11,331 nucleotides of DNA from Ilumatobacteraceae bacterium (GCA_030727685.1 JANRBC010000166.1:1-11331), one strand, 5' to 3'. Counted from the first letter of the stretch, positions 1-7,163 are shown. The notes: generated from the letters alone by a model not told the origin. Translations and numbers: made by a program.

Positions 1-22
1 TAAGTCTTGACGGGTTCGATCA

Positions 23-997
23 GTGAGCATGCCGGCCGAGTTTTCTCGGCACGAGCGAACGGTAATCTGTTGGCCAGCACGGTCAGAAATTTATGGCTCG
101 CGTTTGGTTGAAGCGCAAACTGCTCACGCTGCGCTTGCAAACACCATTTCGGGCTATGAGCCTGTTTCAGTCATTGCTAATCCAAATGATGTGGCAAATG
201 CGCGTCGAGCATGTGCAGAAAATGTTGAAGTTGTCGCACTCGAAATTGATGATGCTTGGTTTCGTGACTCAGGCCCGAATTACATAATCGAAAATAGCGA
301 ACTTCTCGCCACGTGTTGGCAGTTCAACGGATGGGGCGAAAAATTTGTTCCATTTGATAAAGATGCGACGATTGCATCGCGTTGGGCAAAACATGCTGGT
401 CATAAAACTCGAATGATCGACATGGTGCTCGAGGGTGGTTCGATAAACGTTGACGGCGCGGGCACACTGATAACTACAGAACAGTGTCTGCTTAATCCGA
501 ATCGCAACCCAAAACTCTCACGCGAGCAGATTGCAGATCGGTTGTGCAAAGAGTTAGGTCAAAAACAGGTCGTCTGGTTGCCGTTTGGTCTCGCTCTCGA
601 CGATGACACTGATGGCCATGTTGACAACGTGGCTGCATTTATCGGCCCAAAAACCGTGATCATGCAAGGCTGCGACGATAAGAACGAAGAAGACTTTGTG
701 CGGTGTGCGACAAACATTGCCGTGGCAAAAGCCGCAGGTCTAATCGTTCATGAGATACCAGTGTTGCCATTTGTAGTTACTGACTCGATTCGTGCAGCAG
801 TACCATATTTAAATTTTTATATTTGCAACAACGCAGTTATCGTGCCAGTTTGCAGCCATGACGCCGATAGCGAAATGTTGGCACTACTCGGCGAATTCAT
901 TCCGAGTCATGACATTGTTGGTCTCGAAATTGGTGAGATTCTTGCTCGCGGTGGCGGTGGCATTCACTGCATCACCCAACAAGTGCCCGCTGTTTAA
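23..997 (+). CDS. aguA: Agmatine deiminase family protein
   Basis: Probable cytosolic agmatine deiminase (agmatine to N-carbamoylputrescine plus ammonia), the first step of the agmatine route to putrescine; peptidyl-arginine deiminase fold. The protein has 324 residues, slightly short for the family (usually about 340-370). Visible family landmarks are the N-terminal MPAEF..H.RT block, DAWFRDSGP (77-85), LEGGSINVDG (136-145), DGHVDN (197-202) and the C-terminal GGGGIHCITQQ, where C316 is the expected nucleophile and H199 the catalytic histidine. The GTG at 23 is used here; the ATG at 29 is an equally good start and loses only two residues. Neither has a good ribosome site, only a weak ACGGG about eight bases before the GTG. 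A TAA at 1-3 may end an upstream gene. The usual partner, N-carbamoylputrescine amidohydrolase, is not in the window. The gene converges on the sulfatase with three bases between stop codons. A related guanidino-modifying substrate cannot be excluded. Confidence 0.92.
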   Translation: MSMPAEFSRHERTVICWPARSEIYGSRLVEAQTAHAALANTISGYEPVSVIANPNDVANARRACAENVEVVALEIDDAWFRDSGPNYIIENSELLATCWQFNGWGEKFVPFDKDATIASRWAKHAGHKTRMIDMVLEGGSINVDGAGTLITTEQCLLNPNRNPKLSREQIADRLCKELGQKQVVWLPFGLALDDDTDGHVDNVAAFIGPKTVIMQGCDDKNEEDFVRCATNIAVAKAAGLIVHEIPVLPFVVTDSIRAAVPYLNFYICNNAVIVPVCSHDADSEMLALLGEFIPSHDIVGLEIGEILARGGGGIHCITQQVPAV

Positions 998-1012
998 CTC
1001 TTAAACAGGGGC
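985..1012. terminator. Inverted repeat spanning both convergent stop codons
   Basis: GCCC-g-CTGTTTAA, loop CTC, then TTAAACAG-GGGC: a twelve-base-pair stem with a single bulged G. The left arm ends in the TAA stop of the agmatine deiminase gene and the right arm begins with the stop (TTA on this strand) of the sulfatase gene. No T-run follows on either side, so it is not a textbook intrinsic terminator. A bidirectional terminator or 3'-end-protecting hairpin is the likely role. Confidence 0.55.
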
Positions 1013-2551
1013 GTCCATATTGCGCAGTGGCAACACTTGTGCTGGCAGGTTGGCCCATAAGTCAGAAAGCAAGTCGTCGCGCAACGCCTTAACTGATTCG
1101 TCATTCCATCGATTGACATGTTGTAACGGGTCGTTTGCTAAATCGTAAAGTTCACCTTCGCCAAATTTGTTCATCGTGCCGTCAAGTGCGGCAGTGCAAA
1201 CCCAGTTGTCACGACAAATCGTGCGCAGATGCACGATCTTGCCAAAGAGCACGCTGTCCCATTCTGTGAGCACGCGCTCGTGCCCCAAATTTGTTGCATC
1301 GTCGTTAGATGTTGGCAATCTAGGTGCCTCGGTATATTTCGGTCTTTCGATGCCGGCGATGTGAGCAAATGTCGCAGCCAACGAAACTAAACCAACTGGT
1401 GCACTCACGCGCGCTGGGGCAGTCTTTGCGTTCGGCGCAGGTCGCCAAATCAAGGGCAAGCGCATTAACGAATCAACGTGATATGGGCCTTTGAACAATA
1501 AGCCAAAGTCGCCCTGAAACTCACCGTGGTCGGTCGTATAAACAACATCTAGATCGCTTGACCAACCGCGTGCATTTATCGCCTTGAGCACGTCGCCAAT
1601 TGCGTCGTCAATCAATTCGTTTTCTACGTGTGTGAAAGCGTTTACTTCGCGAACTTGATCAGCAGTCATCGACGCCGGAACCCACCTGGCTGGTGCTTCA
1701 TAATTTGAAACGAATGTTCCGTCGTACCAACCACGCCAATGGCGCAACTTGTCGTCAATAACTTTTTCGCGTTTTGACTTGTCTTCGATGTAGCCAGCCG
1801 GAAGGTCGACTTCGCGCCACGGAACGCGATGCAATTCAGACGCCGGTGGATCCCACGGATGATGCGGATCGGGAAAACTCATCCAACAAAACCAATCTTT
1901 GTCTGCAGGCAGAGAGTTCAACCAGTTGATGGTTTGTTGAGCAACCCAATTCGTGTGATACCACTCAGCCGGAATTGGATTGACCTTTAGTTGCGGCGCG
2001 TTTGTGTCGCCACCGCCTTCGGCGTTTACTTGCAACTCGTTATCTAGAACGCTGTAATAGCCAGCGATTGCTTCGCGGTGATTGTCACGCATCCAATTTG
2101 CGTAGTGCAGTTGCCCGACTGCGCCATGTGTTGATAACTCCATATGATCAAAACCGCGATGTGGGTCAGCAGGATCATCAATCGTCTTGCGTTGATTGCC
2201 GATTCGATTTTCGGTGAATCTCAAAAATGGATCGAGCAGCGGCTCGAAATGCGCTTTGCCGATCAACGCTGTCGTGTAACCGGCACGGCGCAGGTCGCTG
2301 GCAATGCTCGGTGCATCTTCTGGCAGCGGAACGCCGTTCATCCATACGCCATGCGTGCTGACATGTTGACCAGTGATCATCGTGCTACGCGATGGCATGC
2401 ACACGACATTTTGTGGGTGCGCGCGATCAAAAGTGATACCTGCTTTGCTGAGCGCATCAATATTTGGCGTGCGTGCGATCGTGCCGCCGTTGCAGCCGAG
2501 CGCATCGTAACGCTGCTGGTCGGTGGTGATAAATAAGATCTTGCGACCCAT
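1001..2551 (-). CDS. Type I (formylglycine) sulfatase or phosphonate monoester hydrolase-like enzyme
   Basis: A hydrolase of the alkaline-phosphatase-like sulfatase superfamily, expected to cleave sulfate esters. The 516 residues carry the full signature: metal-binding DQQ (11-13), the CMPSR motif (51-55) whose C51 would be converted to formylglycine, GKAHF (98-102), DPHHPWDPP (228-236), TTDHGE (339-344, metal ligands D341 and H342) and K354 in LLFKGP. There is no signal peptide, so it should act in the cytosol on an imported or internal substrate. No formylglycine-generating enzyme is visible here; it must lie elsewhere if C51 is matured. The substrate cannot be read from sequence, and some members of this group are phosphonate monoester or phosphodiester hydrolases. 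It starts two bases after the SRPBCC gene's stop codon without a clear ribosome site, so it is probably translated from an operon with that gene and kynA. Confidence 0.9.
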   Translation of the reverse strand: MGRKILFITTDQQRYDALGCNGGTIARTPNIDALSKAGITFDRAHPQNVVCMPSRSTMITGQHVSTHGVWMNGVPLPEDAPSIASDLRRAGYTTALIGKAHFEPLLDPFLRFTENRIGNQRKTIDDPADPHRGFDHMELSTHGAVGQLHYANWMRDNHREAIAGYYSVLDNELQVNAEGGGDTNAPQLKVNPIPAEWYHTNWVAQQTINWLNSLPADKDWFCWMSFPDPHHPWDPPASELHRVPWREVDLPAGYIEDKSKREKVIDDKLRHWRGWYDGTFVSNYEAPARWVPASMTADQVREVNAFTHVENELIDDAIGDVLKAINARGWSSDLDVVYTTDHGEFQGDFGLLFKGPYHVDSLMRLPLIWRPAPNAKTAPARVSAPVGLVSLAATFAHIAGIERPKYTEAPRLPTSNDDATNLGHERVLTEWDSVLFGKIVHLRTICRDNWVCTAALDGTMNKFGEGELYDLANDPLQHVNRWNDESVKALRDDLLSDLWANLPAQVLPLRNMDAPV

Positions 2552-2553
2552 AG

Positions 2554-2943
2554 TTATTTACCGTTAAACATTTGCTTGACTTTTTCTAAACCAAGACTTG
2601 CCGCGCCAGCAATCGGCAATGCCAACACTTCTGGCTCCATGTCGGTTGAGTAGACCACTAAACATCTTTTGTCGCCGTCGGGGATTACATCAACCGTGCC
2701 GAGATGAAACTTAATCAGTGAGTTGTTTACGATTTTGTATTGAAATCTGCGCAAGTCATGGTCGAGCGTGACGATGTCTTCTTCAAAAACGATGCCTGCG
2801 GCCAAAGTTATCCACCGTTTGTTGCCTTCGACGCGACATTCAGTGATCGGAAACCATTCGTGCAAGCGTTCGGGTGCGCCAACGAACGACCAAACTTTGT
2901 CGGCGTTGCACTCGACAAAAGCATGACGACGAACGGTGCCCAT
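2554..2943 (-). CDS. SRPBCC (START/Bet v1-like) fold protein
   Basis: A 129-residue single-domain protein that looks like a polyketide-cyclase/dehydrase-type SRPBCC member, a fold with a hydrophobic cavity for a small ligand. Evidence is the N-terminal strand followed by VWSFVGAPERLHEWFP (17-32), the typical first helices, a central run of beta strands (about 43-104) and a C-terminal helix (about 109-126) that would close the cavity. No catalytic residues are recognisable, so ligand binding, cyclase, hydrolase or chaperone-like roles all remain open. It lies 43 bases after kynA and two bases before the sulfatase, as the middle gene of a probable three-gene transcript. A TAGCGT box ends nine bases before the ATG and could give it its own weak promoter. 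Confidence 0.75.
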   Translation of the reverse strand: MGTVRRHAFVECNADKVWSFVGAPERLHEWFPITECRVEGNKRWITLAAGIVFEEDIVTLDHDLRRFQYKIVNNSLIKFHLGTVDVIPDGDKRCLVVYSTDMEPEVLALPIAGAASLGLEKVKQMFNGK

Positions 2944-2986
2944 TGGGTGACAACGCTACTGACCTAAGTATGTGCAAGACGAAGTT

Positions 2987-3802
2987 CTAGAAGCGCGAAC
3001 GAACCGCCCAAAGGTCGGGGAAAATTGGCTTAAACAAGGTTGAAGCCAAATATGCTGCGCCACTTGAACCTCCGGTGCCGTGCTTCATGCCGATGGTGCG
3101 TTCGACCATTTTCACGTGGCGATATCTCCATTCTTGAAGACCTTCGTCGATATCGATCAGTCGCTCAAGAAGCATTGCTGCTTCAGGATCATTTCGGTAT
3201 GCGTTGGCCAACGACTCTTGCACAAGTTCATTAGCAGAGTAGACCTCACTGAAATCACGCTGCATAATTTCAATTGGCATCTTGTGATTACGTTTAACCA
3301 GATATACCAATACCGAATCGAATAGTGCTGGCCGATTCATCGCACTCTGAACTCGGAGTTGCGGCTCGCTGTTTGGCTCAAGATGGTCAACCATTGAAGG
3401 GTCGCGCCTGCCGAGCACCGCTTCGAGTTCGCGAAATTGAACTGACTGAAAGCCACTGGCTGCCTCAAGTCGGTCGCGAAAAGAATTGAATTGGAGGGGC
3501 GTCATCGTTTCTAAAATGTCAACTTGACTGACTAAAACTTTAAAAATTGTGCGGACGCGGCCCAACACCGGCAGTGCAGCATGTGTGTCGCCAAGTTCAA
3601 GCAATTGTTGGGCACGAGAAAGTTCATGTAAAACGCATTTGAACCACAATTCGTATGTCTGGTGAACAATGATGAAGAGCATCTCGTCGTGCTCTGGCCC
3701 GGTCGAGCGCGGGCTCTGTAGTTGCAAAAGTTCATCAACCTTGAGATACGACGAATATGTGATGGCCGAGTCAAATTTTTTCGTATTTTCGCCAGAATTC
3801 AT
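2987..3802 (-). CDS. kynA: Tryptophan 2,3-dioxygenase
   Basis: Heme enzyme that opens the indole ring of L-tryptophan to N-formylkynurenine, the committed step of the kynurenine pathway; cytosolic homotetramer in known members. With the ATG at 3802 it has 271 residues, near the bacterial norm. Visible motifs: TYSSYL near the N-terminus, HQTYELWFK (47-55, with the distal H47), FRDRLEAASGFQS (108-120), QSAMNRP (152-158), WRYRHVKMVERTIG (225-238, heme-ligand H229) and the substrate-loop HGTGGSSG (241-248). A longer reading from the TTG at 3865 would add 21 residues but would run 50 bases into kynU with a poor start codon, so I reject it. The start is only 13 bases from that of the divergent kynU, and no ribosome site is seen. 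Probably first gene of an operon with the SRPBCC protein and sulfatase. Confidence 0.96.
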   Translation of the reverse strand: MNSGENTKKFDSAITYSSYLKVDELLQLQSPRSTGPEHDEMLFIIVHQTYELWFKCVLHELSRAQQLLELGDTHAALPVLGRVRTIFKVLVSQVDILETMTPLQFNSFRDRLEAASGFQSVQFRELEAVLGRRDPSMVDHLEPNSEPQLRVQSAMNRPALFDSVLVYLVKRNHKMPIEIMQRDFSEVYSANELVQESLANAYRNDPEAAMLLERLIDIDEGLQEWRYRHVKMVERTIGMKHGTGGSSGAAYLASTLFKPIFPDLWAVRSRF

Positions 3803-3803
3803 A

Positions 3804-3809
3804 TACGGT
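3804..3809 (+). promoter_or_regulatory. Candidate -10 box for kynU (leaderless)
   Basis: TACGGT matches TAnnnT and ends six bases before the kynU ATG, the spacing expected if transcription begins at the A of the start codon. No convincing -35 is seen about 17 bases upstream, which lies inside kynA. The overlapping GGTGAG (3807-3812) is a weak alternative ribosome site, too close to the ATG. Confidence 0.4.
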
Positions 3810-3810
3810 G

Positions 3811-3816
3811 AGCGTA
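3811..3816 (-). promoter_or_regulatory. Candidate -10 box for kynA (leaderless)
   Basis: On the minus strand, TACGCT ends eight bases before the kynA ATG at 3802. It overlaps the first base of the kynU start codon, so the two proposed promoters would face each other within the 13-base gap. The -35 region would lie inside kynU and shows no clear match. Confidence 0.4.
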
Positions 3817-5084
3817 TGCCAAACAATTTAACTTCGCGAAGTTTCGCCGAAGAACTTGACGCCAAAGACCCTTTGTTGGCTTTTCGTGATGAGTTTGTTA
3901 TTGCAGACCCTCAACTTAGTTATCTTGACGGCAATTCGCTTGGTCGTATGCCAAAAGCGACTGCCAAAGTTGTCGAAGACTATTTGCGAGATGAGTGGGG
4001 CGCAAAACTCGTCACTGGTTGGTCAGGTTGGATCGACGAAGCCCAGACTGTCGGAGATCTAATTGGTCGTACAACTTTTGGTGTTTCGGCAGGTCAAACA
4101 CTTTGCGTCGATACGACGAGCGTAAATTTTTATCAACTTTGTAGTGCTGCGGTAGACGCCAAACCCAATCGCAAAACAGTAATAACTGATACGGCGAACT
4201 TTCCGACCGATCGCTACATATTAGAAGGTATCTGTAAGCAACGCGGCTTGAAGCTTGTGGTGATCAACGATGATGCAGGCGAAGAGTATGTCTCACCAGA
4301 AGCGCTAAGTGCTGTGCTCAACGATGATGTCGCGCTCGTTTCTTTGTCGGTTATTCAATATCGGTCTGGTGTATTACACGACGTCGCTAAATTGACTCAA
4401 CTAGCACGTGACGCAGGTGCGCTTTTTGTTTGGGACGCGAGTCATGCAGTCGGCGTTGTTCCGATGCAATTTGAGCGTGACAAAGTTGATTTGGCGGTCG
4501 GGTGCACATACAAATATTGCAACTCAGGACCAGGCTCGCCGGCATGGTTATATGTCAGCAAAGCAATGCAATCTGAATTGCAGGTGCCGATTCAAGGATG
4601 GTTTGCCCAGCGTGATCAGTTTGCAATGGGTCAAGGCTTTGATCGTTCGCAAGACATGCGAGGTTTTCAAATCGCCAGCCCAAGCATTATCGGTATGCGG
4701 TGTGTCGAGACTGCAATTTCGATGATTGAACGAGCAGGTCTTTCGGCGATTGCAAAAAAAGCCGCAATCGGCACTGACTTGATGATTGCCCTGCACGATG
4801 CATGGCTAGCGCCCCTTGATTTTTCTGTAGTCACGCCGCGCGGTGCCACTCGTCGAGGTGGCCATATCTCTGTACGTCATAAACATGCCCGCCAGATTTC
4901 TGAAGCGATGAGAATTTTTGCGAATGTCATTGGCGATTATCGTCAGCCTGATTGCATCAGATTGGCAGTTTCGCCATTAGCAACTAGCTATGTCGAAATT
5001 TTTGATGGGTTTGCAAGAATTCGCGATCTGGTTGCCTCGAAAAAATATCTCGAGATCACCGAAGTCTCTTCACGAGTCACTTGA
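3816..5084 (+). CDS. kynU: Kynureninase
   Basis: PLP enzyme of the aminotransferase class V fold that cleaves L-kynurenine to anthranilate and L-alanine. The 422 residues match the usual bacterial length (about 416). Visible: YLDGNSLGRMP (36-46), TDRY (131-134), WDASHAVG (206-213, with D207 that pairs with the PLP ring nitrogen) and TYKYCNSGPGSPAW (231-244), where K233 should form the Schiff base. W69 and A287-S288 occupy the substrate-pocket positions discussed in the findings. The frame is open upstream to 3669, but the ATG at 3816 puts the N-terminus where other kynureninases start; earlier starts (3669, 3762) would lie inside kynA. It is divergent from kynA and its last 15 bases overlap the 3' end of the DUF2236 gene on the other strand. 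The pathway's formamidase is absent from the window. Confidence 0.96.
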   Translation: MPNNLTSRSFAEELDAKDPLLAFRDEFVIADPQLSYLDGNSLGRMPKATAKVVEDYLRDEWGAKLVTGWSGWIDEAQTVGDLIGRTTFGVSAGQTLCVDTTSVNFYQLCSAAVDAKPNRKTVITDTANFPTDRYILEGICKQRGLKLVVINDDAGEEYVSPEALSAVLNDDVALVSLSVIQYRSGVLHDVAKLTQLARDAGALFVWDASHAVGVVPMQFERDKVDLAVGCTYKYCNSGPGSPAWLYVSKAMQSELQVPIQGWFAQRDQFAMGQGFDRSQDMRGFQIASPSIIGMRCVETAISMIERAGLSAIAKKAAIGTDLMIALHDAWLAPLDFSVVTPRGATRRGGHISVRHKHARQISEAMRIFANVIGDYRQPDCIRLAVSPLATSYVEIFDGFARIRDLVASKKYLEITEVSSRVT

Positions 5085-5957
5085 TTTGTCGATTGGTGTG
5101 CTTGTTATCCAACGGATCGCACTAGTCATTAGATAGCCAAGTGGCCGAAGAATCACTTGTTCAACGATTGGTAAATATCCGACCCGCAACGGAATTCGTG
5201 TCCATGCCGGCAAGGTTGAAACAGTTGCAACCATCAATAGCCAGTAGGCGAGTTTCGCTGCGCCAGGCAATGGCGGTTTGAACAAAAGGTATTTTGTCGC
5301 ATCTCGCGACTCACGAGTGCTTTTTAGTTCTGGGCGATATGAGTTGATCATCTCGCGCAACTCTGCTTCGGTTTCTGGCGGATCAATTACGCCGACTGCA
5401 CGAGCGACAAACGCAGCATCTTTTACATAACCGTCACGGCCTGCTTGGTCGAGCGGTGCCTTGCTGAATTTTTGGTAGGTATACAAAAACGAGTCAATTT
5501 CGGCGATGTGCACCCATTTCAAAAGATGTGGATCGGTAGCAGAGTAATTTCGTCCATCGCTAGCGACACCGTTTACTTTTACGTGAACTGCTTTGACGCG
5601 ATCGACGATTCGTTGGGCTTCATGTGCAGGACCAAAACTTGTTGCTGCCAAAAAGTCAGCAGTGCGTTGCAGGCGACCCCACGGATCTTTTCTGTAGTCC
5701 GAATAATTCGCAACGCCGGCCATTGCGAGTGGGTGCAGCGATTGTAAAAGTAACGCCCGCAATCCGCCGATGAACATTGAAGCGTCACCGTGAACGAGTC
5801 GAATTGGGCGATCTTCAGCAAACCAACGCTCGCCTGGTGCGTCCATTATTTCGTGTGTGCGTTGGCTGGCGTTTGGTCCGACAACTCGGGCGCGCAACTC
5901 GGTGGCCACATTTTCGCGGATCTTTTCAATTGAAACTGATTTGCCGAAAAGCTTCAT
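5070..5957 (-). CDS. Oxygenase MpaB family protein (DUF2236)
   Basis: A 295-residue member of the MpaB/DUF2236 group, related to the rubber oxygenase Lcp and to fungal MpaB; characterised relatives bind heme and oxidatively cleave hydrocarbon chains, but most bacterial members, including this one, have no known substrate. Family marks: RLVHGDAS (53-60), SLHPLAMAGV (73-82, with H75), GRLQRT (94-99), the VHVKVNG segment with H125, YSATDPHLLKWVH (138-150, with H150) and a hydrophobic C-terminal third (about 229-280) that may sit on a membrane or form the helical core. No signal peptide is seen. It converges on kynU, overlapping it by 15 bases, and is divergent from the AI-2E family permease gene. 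A role near tryptophan catabolism is not implied by the convergent position. Confidence 0.85.
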   Translation of the reverse strand: MKLFGKSVSIEKIRENVATELRARVVGPNASQRTHEIMDAPGERWFAEDRPIRLVHGDASMFIGGLRALLLQSLHPLAMAGVANYSDYRKDPWGRLQRTADFLAATSFGPAHEAQRIVDRVKAVHVKVNGVASDGRNYSATDPHLLKWVHIAEIDSFLYTYQKFSKAPLDQAGRDGYVKDAAFVARAVGVIDPPETEAELREMINSYRPELKSTRESRDATKYLLFKPPLPGAAKLAYWLLMVATVSTLPAWTRIPLRVGYLPIVEQVILRPLGYLMTSAIRWITSTPIDKSSDS

Positions 5958-5965
5958 AAAGGTTC

Positions 5966-5971
5966 GTTATA
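5966..5971 (-). promoter_or_regulatory. Candidate -10 box for the DUF2236 gene
   Basis: TATAAC on the minus strand, five of six matches to TATAAT, ends eight bases before the ATG at 5957. The distance again suggests a leaderless or near-leaderless transcript. No ribosome site is visible between box and start. Confidence 0.42.
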
Positions 5972-5988
5972 TCGTGGCATCTTGAGTG

Positions 5989-6012
5989 GACATTTGTCTA
6001 AGTAATCGACAA
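5989..6012. promoter_or_regulatory. Clustered GACA/TGTC half-sites in a divergent promoter region
   Basis: Between the divergent DUF2236 and permease genes, GACA-tt-TGTC (5989-5998) is followed by GACAA (6008-6012). TTGTC (5994-5998) and GACAA also form a perfect five-base dyad with a nine-base spacer. This arrangement is operator-like, but short motifs arise by chance and no regulator gene is adjacent. Confidence 0.25.
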
Positions 6013-6013
6013 G

Positions 6014-6019
6014 TACGCT
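6014..6019 (+). promoter_or_regulatory. Candidate -10 box for the AI-2E family permease gene
   Basis: TACGCT, the same hexamer proposed for kynA, ends seven bases before the ATG at 6027. There is no ribosome site. A 17-base spacer would place the -35 at CATTTG (5991-5996), a poor match. Confidence 0.4.
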
Positions 6020-6026
6020 AGATGAC

Positions 6027-7163
6027 ATGAGTCATGCCGAGTCTGATGACTTGACTAATAACGCGAAAATGCCACGGTGGGTACCACGGGCGATTTTGCT
6101 GTTTTGGGTTGGTTTCATAGCCACCTTGGTTGTTCGCGAACTGTTTCATCAGTTGACAAACTTCTTCATTTTGCTGCTTATCTCGCTATTTTTTGCCCTG
6201 GCGATTGAACCTGCTGTAAATCGCCTCGCAGCCCGCGGCTGGTCTCGCGGTTCGGCGACCAGCTTATTGCTTGTCAGTGTATTTGTTGCCATTGCGTCGT
6301 TTGGGGCAGCGATCGGCACTCTGGTGGCAACTCAAGCTCAAGATCTTTACGACAATCGCGAACAGTACGTAACTGACACCGTCGAGTTTCTCAACGATAA
6401 TCTCGGCACTTCAATTGTTGCACAAGATTGGGTCGAATCAATTAGTGATCCGAATGGTTCGGTGCAAAACTTTTTTGAAAATCAGCAAGACCGAGTTGTT
6501 GATATTTCGCTTGGTGCATTAAGTGGATTACTGCAAGTGTTTTCGATAATTTTGTTTGCGTTCTATCTAATTGCTGATGGGCCGCGTTTACGTCGACTGA
6601 TCTGCAGTCGACTTAGCGCTGACAAACAAAAAACTGTTCTTGCAGTATGGAACTTAGCTATTCAGAAGACAGGTGGATATATCTACTCGCGCGCTCTGCT
6701 CGCAGTTGTGTCGGCATTTTTTCATTGGATTGTGTTTCAATCAATCGGCACACCAGCGCCGGTTGCACTTGCTGTTTGGGTTGGTTTAGTTTCACAGTTC
6801 TTGCCCGTAGTTGGCACATATCTTGCAGGTGTATTGCCAGTTTTGTTGGCGTTTTTAGATTCTCCACTCAAGGCACTAGTCGTGATCGTCTTTATTGCGG
6901 TTTATCAACAATTAGAAAATTTCTTATTGGCCCCAAAAATCACTGCGCAAACTCTTGAGCTACATGCGGCTGTTGCCTTCGGCGCGGCGATTGCAGGTGG
7001 TGCGATACTTGGACCGATCGGCGCTGTTCTGGCGTTGCCATTTGCAGCCATGGTGCAGGGCATCGTTGGCAACTGGGGAAATCGGTATACGATTATTGAC
7101 AATCCACTTGTCGGAGTACCTGCTGCTAAGTCATCGAACAAGAAAAGGTTCTTTAAAAAATAA
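6027..7163 (+). CDS. AI-2E family transporter (TqsA/PerM-like permease)
   Basis: A 378-residue polytopic inner-membrane protein of the AI-2E/PerM family (UPF0118). Hydrophobic segments lie near 21-38, 46-62, 77-101, 163-184, 222-240, 244-276 (two helices), 282-296 and 311-345, with a large polar region at about 102-160 between the third and fourth, as is usual for the family. The conserved block FLPVVGTYLAGVLP (258-271), the ENFLLAPKI segment (297-305) and GGAILGPIGAVLALP (324-338) support the assignment. Known members export autoinducer-2 or act as ion antiporters, so the family name does not fix a substrate, and no quorum-sensing gene is nearby. The C-terminus is basic (SSNKKRFFKK). The next gene starts one base after the stop codon, so the two are probably co-transcribed. 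Confidence 0.88.
   Translation: MSHAESDDLTNNAKMPRWVPRAILLFWVGFIATLVVRELFHQLTNFFILLLISLFFALAIEPAVNRLAARGWSRGSATSLLLVSVFVAIASFGAAIGTLVATQAQDLYDNREQYVTDTVEFLNDNLGTSIVAQDWVESISDPNGSVQNFFENQQDRVVDISLGALSGLLQVFSIILFAFYLIADGPRLRRLICSRLSADKQKTVLAVWNLAIQKTGGYIYSRALLAVVSAFFHWIVFQSIGTPAPVALAVWVGLVSQFLPVVGTYLAGVLPVLLAFLDSPLKALVVIVFIAVYQQLENFLLAPKITAQTLELHAAVAFGAAIAGGAILGPIGAVLALPFAAMVQGIVGNWGNRYTIIDNPLVGVPAAKSSNKKRFFKK

Noticed and set aside
2144..2536. A 130-residue open frame on the plus strand
   Set aside because: It lies entirely antisense to the sulfatase, with no recognisable motif, and the sulfatase active-site residues are encoded on the other strand.
2941..2949. CCCATTGGG palindrome-like sequence at the SRPBCC start codon
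   Set aside because: It is too short and has no second copy in the window, so it is probably coincidental.
3669..3815. A 49-residue N-terminal extension of kynureninase, with possible starts at 3669 and 3762
   Set aside because: It lies antisense inside kynA, and the residues have no counterpart in kynureninases. The ATG at 3816 gives the normal length.
3803..3865. A 21-residue longer tryptophan dioxygenase from a TTG at 3865
   Set aside because: It would overlap kynU by 50 bases and add a low-complexity Ser/Lys sequence from a rare start codon. The ATG at 3802 leaves all conserved motifs intact.
5057..5084. A possible terminator at the kynU/DUF2236 overlap
   Set aside because: Only four-base stems can be drawn (for example GAAG-tct-CTTC), which is no better than chance.
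6027..7163. Interpretation of the AI-2E family gene as evidence of quorum sensing
   Set aside because: The family name comes from one member; others are ion antiporters or unassigned, and no luxS or lsr-type gene is visible.
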